The notes beneath the pieces are model-generated. The model did no database searches. It was not told the DNA's origin and saw only the letters and a list, made by a program, of their open reading frames with translations. 15,397 nt of DNA from UBA8752 sp042095055 (GTDB taxonomy: Bacteria; Bacteroidota; Bacteroidia; Flavobacteriales_D; Sanyastnellaceae), in contig JBELBZ010000044.1 in NCBI GenBank assembly GCA_042095055.1, positions 1-15,397 on the forward strand, written 5' to 3'. Made by a program: the position numbers and the translations under genes. Positions 6,449 through 13,716 of this stretch are shown here, in pieces; the stretch's first letter is position 1; each line of letters starts with the position of its first letter.

Positions 6449-8011
6449 TCAACACAAGGAGCCGAACAGGCTCAAAACCGCAAGGATGTCACCCACACCC
6501 ACGATCCCGTCTCCATCGACATCTGCGGTGCAGGTGCCGGGCAGGTCTGCTTCGGTGCATCCAAATTGAGACAGCGCCTGCAGAATGTCATCCGTACTGA
6601 TCAAGCCATCGCCGTTGAGGTCCTCAGGACAGGTGGTGGGCGCCGGGTTGATTTGGGCGGCAAAAAGGTGGTTGGTGACGGCAGCACCGGGGGCCGTGAT
6701 GAGGCGCAAGTGCACCGTCCCCGCCTCGAGCGTGACACCCTCAACCGCGAGGGCGTCGCCCAGGAAATTGCCGCTGGCATCCAACCAAGCCGCCTCTGTC
6801 AGCCCCCCATTGAACCACAAGGTGTCCAAGGTGGCCAGGGAGGGGGCTGCTACTTCCAGTGCGTAGACATCGCGGTCTTCGCTGGCGTATGCCGCGTCAG
6901 TGCCTTGCTGGGACGTAAAGCCCATGCAGGTTTGTCCCGCTGAAATGGGGTAAGCCGTTTGGATGTCATCCGGCTCGTCCATTCCGCGCAGCGTGAGGGC
7001 GAGCTCGTCATTGAGTGAAGTATGAAAAACCCCATTGACAAAAAACCGTTCGCGGTGGGTCGGGTTGTACATGGCCACCATGGCATCCGAGCTAAAGGTC
7101 GACACGACGCCGTCGTCATAGGAAGTGATAAAGGCAAATTCAAGGTCGTCGGCAAGGGGCTTTTCGTTCAGTCCGACGATCATGTCTCCTTCATCGCCAT
7201 CACAATTGACGTCCACATTCCAGAAATTCTGAAACAAGAAGTCCCACAGCACCCAATTGTCTTCCAACCCGCCAAACAGAAAGACACCGGGATCTCCCGA
7301 ATAGAAGTAGTCCGTGCGCAAGTCCCGGACAGCATCTGACCGCTGTTCGATGTCGAACCCAAAGAGGTCTCCCAAATCTTCGAGCCAGCCGACCGAAAAA
7401 TTGCTGCCGTTGTGCGGGGTGCCAGAGGTCACCAGTTTGGCGACCCTGTGGTGGGCCACACCATTTTCATCGACGGGCCAGTATTCTGGGTTTTGCAGGT
7501 ACTCGCGTGCGGCGAGCCCACCCATGCTGTGGCCCACGAGAACAATCTCAGGCGCTCCCGTGGCATCGAGGATTTCGGCCACCGCATCGGCCACCGCAAG
7601 CCCTTGTTTGGCAGCAGCGGCTTGGCCGCTAAAAACGCCGTCTGAATTGGCGGCCGAGTTGGACCAACAGGACCCGCCGGCATTGCATTCGAAATTGATC
7701 CGAAAAAAATCGGCATGCCCCGCAGGCAGTGCGGTAAACGGAAGCACCTCGTCCAAGGTGGACTGGTTCGCAGAGCCATCTCCATTGAGGCAGTATTGGA
7801 GTTCTTGGCCCTCGGTGAGGCCAGCATCATTGGAGAGCAATGCGGCCATGCCACCCCAACTGCTCGCATCGCCACTCATCCCGTGCAGAAACAAGACGGG
7901 CAGGGGCAGTTGGGCGTTGTTGATGTCCACTTGTGCCCGGGCACCGGACAGGCCCAGAACGAGCATGCCTGCGCCCATCATCATACCCGCCATGCTCAAA
8001 CTTGACCTCAT
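6449..8011 (-). CDS. Secreted alpha/beta-hydrolase (lipase/esterase-like) with tandem dockerin-like C-terminus
   Basis: The protein has 520 residues and probably hydrolyses an ester or lipid substrate outside the cytoplasm. The chosen ATG gives a signal peptide ending at about ARAQ (residue 27) and has GGAG at 8013-8016 just upstream; in-frame ATGs at 8041 and 8044 would only lengthen it. The lipase fold shows in FLHGMSG (oxyanion region, residue 41 on), the nucleophile elbow GHSMGG (Ser162), a likely acid in DDGVVS (Asp299/300) and a likely His in VFHTSL (His330). After the catalytic domain comes a ~120-residue beta-type region, then two dockerin-like units (residues 461-485 and 494-520). 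The exact substrate cannot be told. Cysteines at 74, 109 and 115 may form disulfides. It is transcribed away from dapF and converges on the giant protein genes. Confidence 0.85.
   Translation of the reverse strand: MRSSLSMAGMMMGAGMLVLGLSGARAQVDINNAQLPLPVLFLHGMSGDASSWGGMAALLSNDAGLTEGQELQYCLNGDGSANQSTLDEVLPFTALPAGHADFFRINFECNAGGSCWSNSAANSDGVFSGQAAAAKQGLAVADAVAEILDATGAPEIVLVGHSMGGLAAREYLQNPEYWPVDENGVAHHRVAKLVTSGTPHNGSNFSVGWLEDLGDLFGFDIEQRSDAVRDLRTDYFYSGDPGVFLFGGLEDNWVLWDFLFQNFWNVDVNCDGDEGDMIVGLNEKPLADDLEFAFITSYDDGVVSTFSSDAMVAMYNPTHRERFFVNGVFHTSLNDELALTLRGMDEPDDIQTAYPISAGQTCMGFTSQQGTDAAYASEDRDVYALEVAAPSLATLDTLWFNGGLTEAAWLDASGNFLGDALAVEGVTLEAGTVHLRLITAPGAAVTNHLFAAQINPAPTTCPEDLNGDGLISTDDILQALSQFGCTEADLPGTCTADVDGDGIVGVGDILAVLSLFGSLC
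6452..6631 (-). other. Tandem dockerin-like C-terminal tags of the hydrolase
   Basis: Two units are seen: Cys-Pro-Glu then DLNGDGLISTDDILQAL...FGC, and Cys-Thr-Ala then DVDGDGIVGVGDILAVL...FGSLC at the very end. Each has the D-x-(N/D)-x-D-G...D loop and a following hydrophobic helix. Classical dockerins have two such loops, so this protein has the complete pair where the two giant proteins have one. Confidence 0.7.
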
Positions 8012-8080
8012 GCTCCAATATACCCGTTTCGCTCTCTCCATCATTCTCGTCCACGAATCCAACGGTGTACCTTGCAAAGG

Positions 8081-8860
8081 ATGGAGTTTGTCAAATTGGA
8101 TGCCGCCGGAAACGACTTCATAGCCTTTGATTTGAGGGGCGCAAAGGGCGCGCCTTGGACCCCGACCCCCGCACAGACGTCCCAGTGGTGCGATCGCCGG
8201 CGTGGCATCGGTGCCGACGGGGTGTTGTTGATGCGGCCAGGGGGCGTTGGGGCCGATTTTCACCTCACTTTTTTGAACCCCGACGGCAGTGAGGCTTTTT
8301 GCGGCAATGGCGCCCGAGCGGCTTTCGCTTGGTGGCGCAGCCTATCAGACAACGCGTTCAATGAGGCCCATTTCACGGCCCTCGACGGACTTCACGAAGG
8401 ACACTGGGTAGAGGGCGAGCCCTGTGTGGATTTGATGCTCACGGAGTTGCCGCGCGATACGGCCCATGGCGCTTTTGTCCACTCGGGTACGGAGCACCTT
8501 GTTTTGGGGATGCCAGGGGATGAGTTGTCCGGGCTGGACTTGGATGCCTTGGCAACACCACTGCGCCATCACGGTGATTTTGCGCCGAATGGGGTCAACG
8601 TCAATGTGGTCGCTACCACGCCGGATGCGGATGGCTTCTATGCCATGAGAACGTATGAAAAAGGGGTGGAAGGGGAGACCTTGAGTTGTGGAAGTGGCAC
8701 CGTGGCCGCTGCCGCAGTATTGCGGTGGAGCTCGAGCGGGGAGGCCTTCAAGTTCCGAGCCCCTGGAGGTACCCTCGGCGTGGTTTTTGCGGACGAAAAA
8801 CGCGCATGGCTGTCAGGGCCTGTGGAGATGCCATTCTCAGGAACCATCTTGCTGTCGTGA
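8081..8860 (+). CDS. dapF: Diaminopimelate epimerase DapF
   Basis: This 259-residue cytoplasmic enzyme interconverts LL- and meso-diaminopimelate, the penultimate step to lysine and the source of the meso-DAP crosslinker of peptidoglycan. The start MEFVKLDAAGNDF matches the family N-terminus; an in-frame TTG at 8072 would add only three residues. Both catalytic cysteines are present: Cys74 in FCGNGAR and Cys203 in ETLSCGSGT. The phosphate-type binding glycines and the NGVNVN segment are also intact. Length is slightly below the usual ~275. The stop overlaps the GTG start of the next gene by four bases, making it the first gene of a compact cluster. It is divergent from the hydrolase with only 69 bases between, so the promoter must lie in that gap or inside the hydrolase gene; I see no convincing TAnnTTTG box there. 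Confidence 0.95.
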   Translation: MEFVKLDAAGNDFIAFDLRGAKGAPWTPTPAQTSQWCDRRRGIGADGVLLMRPGGVGADFHLTFLNPDGSEAFCGNGARAAFAWWRSLSDNAFNEAHFTALDGLHEGHWVEGEPCVDLMLTELPRDTAHGAFVHSGTEHLVLGMPGDELSGLDLDALATPLRHHGDFAPNGVNVNVVATTPDADGFYAMRTYEKGVEGETLSCGSGTVAAAAVLRWSSSGEAFKFRAPGGTLGVVFADEKRAWLSGPVEMPFSGTILLS

Positions 8861-10053
8861 AGGAATTTTGGATTTTCACGGTGTTGATGGCGGTGCTTGG
8901 TTCGGGGGCGGGACAATCTGTTCCCTTTCCGCCTGACCCCAATGCACCATTGCGCGACTTCAGCGATGCTGCAAAAGCCAGCATTTTAACCTGCAGCCCC
9001 GGCAGCGAACTGTACAGTGCTTTTGGACACACTGCGATTCGGGTCACCGATTTGGCAGCCAACCCGCCGCTGGACCGGGTCTACAACTTTGGAACCTTTC
9101 AATTCAGTGACGGCTTCTACGGGCGCTTCATCCAAGGAGAGTTGATTTACTCCCTGAGCACGAGCACTTTTGGAGGGTTCTTGGAGGAATACATCCGGAG
9201 CGGCAGGGGCGTGAGTGAGCAAGAATTGGCCCTTTCAAACAGCGATATTGCCCGGCTGGATGCCCACCTCTTGGCCCATGCCCACCCAGACCACAGGGAT
9301 TACCGCTACCTGTTTCTCTATGACAACTGCGCGACCCGCGTGATCACCGTCTTGGAAGATGTTTTCGGGTCACGCCTGACGGTGGACTGTGTGGACCGAC
9401 GCGACAGCACCTTCAGGGACCTCCTGCGGGCCAAATTGGGAGGCATCCCGCTGACCCGGTTTGGCATTGATGTGGTGCTCGGGCTTCCCGTAGACGCGCC
9501 TTTAGGAAAGTGTGGTGCAGCCTTTCTGCCCGACCACCTGGCTGTGGAGCTGGAGGAAATGGTCATGGACGAGCGCACCATGGACGAGCGCCCCCTGGTC
9601 CGCACCCAACGCGAGTTGTTGCCCAGCATGTTGCCGCGTTCGCCGGACCGCGCCGGCTGGCCGGTCACGGCAGGTTGGGTCATTCTGCTGTGGTGTGGAT
9701 TGGAGACGTTACTGGGCAAGCGTTGGATGCGCAGGGTGCTTCCCACCGTGACGGGGCTGGTGGGTTGCTTGCTTGCCTTTTTATGGTTTGGAACCGACCA
9801 TTCCGATACCCGCTACAACCTCAACATCCTTTGGGCCTTTCCCTTGCAGTTATTGGGCCCTGGTTTGCGCGCCACTTCGCCGCTCTGGAAACGCCACCTT
9901 GGACGCGCTATGGGACTGGCTGCGGGGGGTACAGCACTGTTGAGCATGACCGACTTTACGATCAGCGTGCAGGCCTTTCATCCTGCAGTACTTCCTTTAG
10001 GTCTGGCGGTATTCCTTTGTTTTGAGCCTTGGCGTAAACCTCCATCGAAATGA
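8857..10053 (+). CDS. DUF4105 (Lnb_N-type) envelope protein with C-terminal membrane spans
   Basis: The protein has 398 residues from a GTG that overlaps the dapF stop (GTGA). This start gives a signal peptide VKEFWIFTVLMAVLGSGAG before Gln20, whereas longer starts would read back through dapF in another frame. Residues about 40-250 fit the DUF4105 family: TCSPGSELYSAFGHTAIRV, then a VYNFGTF segment, and later LFLYDNCATR. His58 and Cys158 in those motifs are placed as in permuted NlpC/P60-like cysteine enzymes, so a hydrolytic role in the periplasm is possible but unproven. From residue ~268 there are about four to five hydrophobic segments (268-287, 293-312, 320-336, 352-372, 376-390), which suggests a periplasmic domain tethered to the inner membrane. 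The next gene starts at its stop (ATGA). Confidence 0.8.
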   Translation: MKEFWIFTVLMAVLGSGAGQSVPFPPDPNAPLRDFSDAAKASILTCSPGSELYSAFGHTAIRVTDLAANPPLDRVYNFGTFQFSDGFYGRFIQGELIYSLSTSTFGGFLEEYIRSGRGVSEQELALSNSDIARLDAHLLAHAHPDHRDYRYLFLYDNCATRVITVLEDVFGSRLTVDCVDRRDSTFRDLLRAKLGGIPLTRFGIDVVLGLPVDAPLGKCGAAFLPDHLAVELEEMVMDERTMDERPLVRTQRELLPSMLPRSPDRAGWPVTAGWVILLWCGLETLLGKRWMRRVLPTVTGLVGCLLAFLWFGTDHSDTRYNLNILWAFPLQLLGPGLRATSPLWKRHLGRAMGLAAGGTALLSMTDFTISVQAFHPAVLPLGLAVFLCFEPWRKPPSK

Positions 10054-11657
10054 GGGTTGGCATTCCATTGGTGGCCATCAGTGCGGCGCTCCTATTGTGG
10101 GGGTGTCGGAGCGAGCCGGTAACGTGGCGGACCCCCTTGCACCGGGTTGTGTTTCTGAATGACACGCTCACCTGGGGTGACGTCGTCCCCGATACTTTGT
10201 GGACCGAAGGGCAGACGGGACTCGTACTCAACGCCTCTGGCAGTTCGGCCCTTTTAAATGCCGACGCGCTGCTGCCCAACCTCGACACCAGCTGGTCTTC
10301 AGAGTTTGTCCTGCCTTTCATAGGAGGTCCAATTCCCATTGCACCCGGAGCGGAAATCTGGTCTGAAGTAGAGGCGGTCAACCTGTCTGTGCCCGACGTG
10401 GACCTGCGCCGAATCAGAATCGGGTCAGGAGCACTCATTCTAACGGCATCCAGCACAGTGCAAGGGCCATTGGAACTCAAGTACCGCATCGAAGGGGCTG
10501 TTTTTCCAGAGGGTACAAATGGAGGCAGCAACGAGGTGGTGCTGCAAATCCTCCCTGGACAGTCCACCCAATTTGTGTTGCCTCTTTCTGAAGTTGAACT
10601 TGATTTAGATGGAGATAACAACTTAGAATGGAGTAGATTGTATACGTCTTGGTCTGTCGGCGTGCCCGCAGATGTCACCGAGGACGTCGGACTCTTTGGG
10701 AGCGACATGCTCACCTTGGATGTCGGCTTTGAAGGGTTGCAAGTGGCCCAAGTGGAAGGCAGGTTCGGCTCTCGGACCTTGGAGGTGGAAGAATCGGTTT
10801 CCCTCGATGGGGACGATGCATTACAAGATGTAGAGGTGGCTTGGACGGCCCTGGAATTAGAGCTGGAATTCCTCAACACCACAGGAATGGATCTGGGCAT
10901 GACCATAGGGGAAGTGTCGCGCACCGATGGGGGAGAAGTGCCCGTCGTGACCCCCCTCATCGATCCTGCATTGGCTTCCCCCATTGTGCTGCCCCGCGCA
11001 ACGGTAAGCGAGACCGGTGGCATGGCGGATTGGTCCATTACTTCTTCCACTGCCGGTTATGTTTTTGGGACTGGGGATGGGAATTTACCTGAGTTTCTAT
11101 CGTCGGTGCCCGATGCCTTTGCACTCCAGGCGACAGCGGAGATCAATCCGTTCGGCGATGTTTCAGGTGGGTATGACCGCATCGATTTGAGCCGTCTGCC
11201 CGAGGTCGAATGGACCCTCACTGCCCCGCTCCATGTTGGACCGTCTCGTGCGGTTTGGCTGGACACATTGAATCCGCAGTTGCCCGAGGGCATCGAATTT
11301 GACGGTGACCTCATTCTTTCGTTTTCGAATTCTTTGCCCGTAGGTGCCAGCATTGGCCTGTCTCTGGTGGATGTCCCCGACCATTTAAGCCTGCTGGCGG
11401 CGGGCATTGGTGCAACAGATTGGTTCTCCTATCCTGTGGTGGAGGTCTCCTCCGGCAATGGTGTTTCAGCGGAACCGGTGGTCTCCGAAGTCGTCCTTTC
11501 TCTGCTTCCCATTCAGTTCAGCGCATTGCGCCAAGGCGCACAACTGCAAATCCATGTGACGCTCGAGACGCCTGCGGCAGGCGCGACGTTTGATGTGGCC
11601 CAAAGTTTGGTTGTCATGGGGCACCTGGATGGTGACGCTGTACTTTCTGTCGAATGA
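10050..11657 (+). CDS. Large hypothetical lipoprotein
   Basis: The protein has 535 residues and its start overlaps the upstream stop by four bases. The N-terminus MRVGIPLVAISAALLLWGC is a lipoprotein signal with lipobox LWGC, giving Cys19 as the likely lipidated residue. The remainder is Ser/Thr/Val/Leu-rich with alternating patterns and almost no further cysteine, consistent with a beta-sandwich-rich periplasmic or outer-membrane-anchored protein. I do not recognise a family. An Asp-rich stretch (ELDLDGDNNLEW, near 10592) resembles a calcium loop but is a single instance. Its place between a DUF4105 protein and a probable beta-barrel, with translational coupling to both, suggests the three act together in the envelope. 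That is inference from context. Confidence 0.75.
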   Translation: MRVGIPLVAISAALLLWGCRSEPVTWRTPLHRVVFLNDTLTWGDVVPDTLWTEGQTGLVLNASGSSALLNADALLPNLDTSWSSEFVLPFIGGPIPIAPGAEIWSEVEAVNLSVPDVDLRRIRIGSGALILTASSTVQGPLELKYRIEGAVFPEGTNGGSNEVVLQILPGQSTQFVLPLSEVELDLDGDNNLEWSRLYTSWSVGVPADVTEDVGLFGSDMLTLDVGFEGLQVAQVEGRFGSRTLEVEESVSLDGDDALQDVEVAWTALELELEFLNTTGMDLGMTIGEVSRTDGGEVPVVTPLIDPALASPIVLPRATVSETGGMADWSITSSTAGYVFGTGDGNLPEFLSSVPDAFALQATAEINPFGDVSGGYDRIDLSRLPEVEWTLTAPLHVGPSRAVWLDTLNPQLPEGIEFDGDLILSFSNSLPVGASIGLSLVDVPDHLSLLAAGIGATDWFSYPVVEVSSGNGVSAEPVVSEVVLSLLPIQFSALRQGAQLQIHVTLETPAAGATFDVAQSLVVMGHLDGDAVLSVE

Positions 11658-12874
11658 GGGCGGCTCTGGTCATCATGTCCCTGTGGACATCAGGAATTTT
11701 TGCCCAGGGTGTGGCAGACAGTTTGCCCGCACCGATCATCCAAATGGACCTTTATGCAGAGGGCCAATGGTCGTCCAATGCGCTCAACAAATTCGTTGTG
11801 GCGGGCGTGGCATTTGGTGGAGACATTTCCTCGCCCGTGCGCTCCTTGGCGGCATTGACCCATTGGAAAGGCCAGGGCTTCGCCGGTGGCACTACCCGCA
11901 GCGGGGTGCGCATGGTCCTTCCCGCTTTGGAGTTGTTTGAGACCCAGACCCGAGGGCGCTGGAAGACGGTCATCGGTTTGGAAACTTCACAATGGGCCTC
12001 AGCCGCTTGGAGCCCGGCGGCGGCCACCCTGTTGTTTGGACGACACGGCATAGGCCAAGATGGCAGCTTGCGCGGCTCACGCTATCATTTCACTTCGGCG
12101 ACATTGCTCCACATTGGCGGCATCCGGACCCTGCCTCAAACCGTGCGTGGCATCCCCATGTTGTGGTCCATGGAGTGGGGGGTGAAAATGGGAGAGTTGC
12201 ACCGTTCCATTTCTGGCGGAGTTCAGCGGGGGAGCGAATACCTGTGGAACGATGAGGTGGCGGAAGGCACCTTCAATGCCATGCAATTCCAAAACCTCAC
12301 CACCGGCAGCGCGGTCAGCCTCGATTTGGCCATGGTATGGGAGGAAGCCAACGGCGGCCATGGCCGGCCCGATCGTTGGTCGGTGGCCTTGCGCAACTGG
12401 GGCAGCGGTGGCCGCTGGCAAACCGAAGTGGCCAGGGTGGATACCGCATTCTCAAACGCGGGTTGGTCTTGGTTGTCTGGCAGTGGCCCCGATTTTTCGG
12501 GGGCAGTGCAGCGGGACACAGCACTGTCGGGATTTACGCGCCGACTTCCCCGCACCCTTTCTTTCCGCTGGGACCGTGAGGCGATCCGCTTGCCGGGCGT
12601 GGTATGGTCACTGACGGCAGAGAAGCTTTCCATTGCCCCACGGTGGGAGTGGACATTGGTCCGGCGCAGTGGCCGTGGCGCCCTTCAAACCGAAATCGGC
12701 CTGGCCTACGGAGGTTTTGGTGGCACGTTTATTCCATTGAATTTCAACCTGCCCTCCAAAGCCGTGCGCCAAGGCCGTCCGGGCGGCACCCTCGCCATCC
12801 GAACGCGCTGGCTGGCATTGGCCGGCACGGGCGGACGCATGGGGCTCGGATTTCATTGGCACCGCACCTTCTAA
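11654..12874 (+). CDS. Probable outer-membrane beta-barrel protein (hypothetical)
   Basis: The protein has 406 residues and overlaps the lipoprotein stop as ATGA. The signal peptide ends at about residue 18 (GIFAQ). The body is rich in aromatic and glycine residues in alternating strands (for example WSMEWGVKMG, TLSFRWDREA, PRWEWTLVRR). It ends FHWHRTF, a terminal Phe with alternating aromatics like the beta-signal recognised by the BAM machinery. This points to a ~14-18 strand barrel; I cannot assign a family with confidence, though DUF5723-type Bacteroidota barrels are a candidate. Twenty bases separate it from kdsA. The partner lipoprotein just upstream may be its surface or periplasmic companion. 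Confidence 0.7.
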   Translation: MRAALVIMSLWTSGIFAQGVADSLPAPIIQMDLYAEGQWSSNALNKFVVAGVAFGGDISSPVRSLAALTHWKGQGFAGGTTRSGVRMVLPALELFETQTRGRWKTVIGLETSQWASAAWSPAAATLLFGRHGIGQDGSLRGSRYHFTSATLLHIGGIRTLPQTVRGIPMLWSMEWGVKMGELHRSISGGVQRGSEYLWNDEVAEGTFNAMQFQNLTTGSAVSLDLAMVWEEANGGHGRPDRWSVALRNWGSGGRWQTEVARVDTAFSNAGWSWLSGSGPDFSGAVQRDTALSGFTRRLPRTLSFRWDREAIRLPGVVWSLTAEKLSIAPRWEWTLVRRSGRGALQTEIGLAYGGFGGTFIPLNFNLPSKAVRQGRPGGTLAIRTRWLALAGTGGRMGLGFHWHRTF

Positions 12875-12894
12875 CGCTTCACGAACTTCGCACC

Positions 12895-13716
12895 ATGGAA
12901 CGCAACCTTCAGAACGCCGGTTGGACGGCAGGCGACCGACTCCAGATCATCGCTGGCCCTTGTGCCATCGAAGGGGAGGACATGGCTTTTCGCATCGCGG
13001 AATCCCTGGTCGAAACCTGCGCAGCACTGGACCTGCCTTTGATTTTTAAGGGCAGCTACCGCAAGGCCAACCGATCCAGGATCGACAGCTTTACCGGCAT
13101 CGGCGACGGGAGGGCACTGGCCATTCTTTCGCAGGTCAAGGAACGCTTTGGCATCCCTGTGACCACGGACATTCATACAGCCGAGGAGGCTGCCATGGCC
13201 GCCGAGCATGTGGATGTGCTCCAGATCCCCGCCTTCCTCTGCCGGCAAACGGACCTGCTGGTGGCCGCAGCGAATACAGGCAAAGTGGTCAACATCAAAA
13301 AAGGGCAGTTCCTCAGCGCGGAGTCCATGGAGCACGCGGTGGTCAAGGTGCAAGACAGTGGCAACCCCAAAGCGTGGGTCACCGAGCGCGGGACCACCTT
13401 TGGCTACCAGGACCTCGTGGTGGATTTCCGCGGGTTGGCCGCCATGCGCAGTTTCGGACCGACGATCATGGACCTGACCCACAGCTTGCAGCAGCCCAAC
13501 CAGAGTTCTGGTGTGACAGGCGGACGGCCAGAATTGATCGCGCACATGGCCCGCACAGCGGTGGCTGCAGGTGCAGACGGTGTGTTTATCGAAACCCACC
13601 CCGACCCGTCGGCCGCCAAGAGCGATGGGGCCAATATGCTGGCGCTCGAGCGTTTTGCAGCATTGGCCCAACAGATGAAAACCATGCGCGAGGCTTATCT
13701 CGCAGCGACCCGTTGA
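12895..13716 (+). CDS. kdsA: 3-deoxy-8-phosphooctulonate synthase KdsA (metal-dependent type)
   Basis: This 273-residue cytoplasmic enzyme condenses phosphoenolpyruvate with D-arabinose 5-phosphate to Kdo 8-phosphate (EC 2.5.1.55), the precursor of the Kdo sugar of the lipopolysaccharide inner core. Diagnostic motifs are IAGPCAIEG, FKGSYRKANRS, TDIHTAEEA, LQIPAFLCRQTDLL, KKGQFLS, TERGTTFGY, DLTHSLQQP and FIETHPDP. Cys23 with His196, Glu233 and Asp244 matches the metal-ligand set of the Aquifex-type enzyme, rather than the Asn of the metal-free E. coli type. The ATG at 12895 fits the family N-terminus; the frame is open further upstream only inside the barrel gene. Its stop overlaps the next start by one base (TGATG). 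Confidence 0.95.
   Translation: MERNLQNAGWTAGDRLQIIAGPCAIEGEDMAFRIAESLVETCAALDLPLIFKGSYRKANRSRIDSFTGIGDGRALAILSQVKERFGIPVTTDIHTAEEAAMAAEHVDVLQIPAFLCRQTDLLVAAANTGKVVNIKKGQFLSAESMEHAVVKVQDSGNPKAWVTERGTTFGYQDLVVDFRGLAAMRSFGPTIMDLTHSLQQPNQSSGVTGGRPELIAHMARTAVAAGADGVFIETHPDPSAAKSDGANMLALERFAALAQQMKTMREAYLAATR

Noticed and set aside
8012..8080. Divergent promoters between the hydrolase and dapF
   Set aside because: Only poor matches to TAnnTTTG were found (TACCTTGC plus strand, TATATTGG minus strand), both too close to the start codons and without a TTG at the right distance.
7314..8123. 269-codon open frame on the plus strand opposite the hydrolase
   Set aside because: The hydrolase on the other strand has a signal peptide, GHSMGG elbow and tag; the plus-strand frame has none and also runs into dapF in the wrong frame.
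8012..8263. N-terminal extension of the hydrolase by 84 residues
   Set aside because: It would run antisense through the 5' end of dapF and bury the signal peptide; the ATG at 8011 has GGAG upstream and a clean signal.
9962..11050. 362-codon open frame on the minus strand opposite the DUF4105 and lipoprotein genes
   Set aside because: It has no recognisable motifs, is Ser/Thr/Pro-rich low-complexity typical of an antisense frame in GC-rich DNA, and lies across two well-supported overlapping genes.
12604..12894. N-terminal extension of kdsA to an upstream start
   Set aside because: The extra 97 residues overlap the barrel gene in another frame and have no counterpart in KdsA; the family start fits the ATG at 12895.
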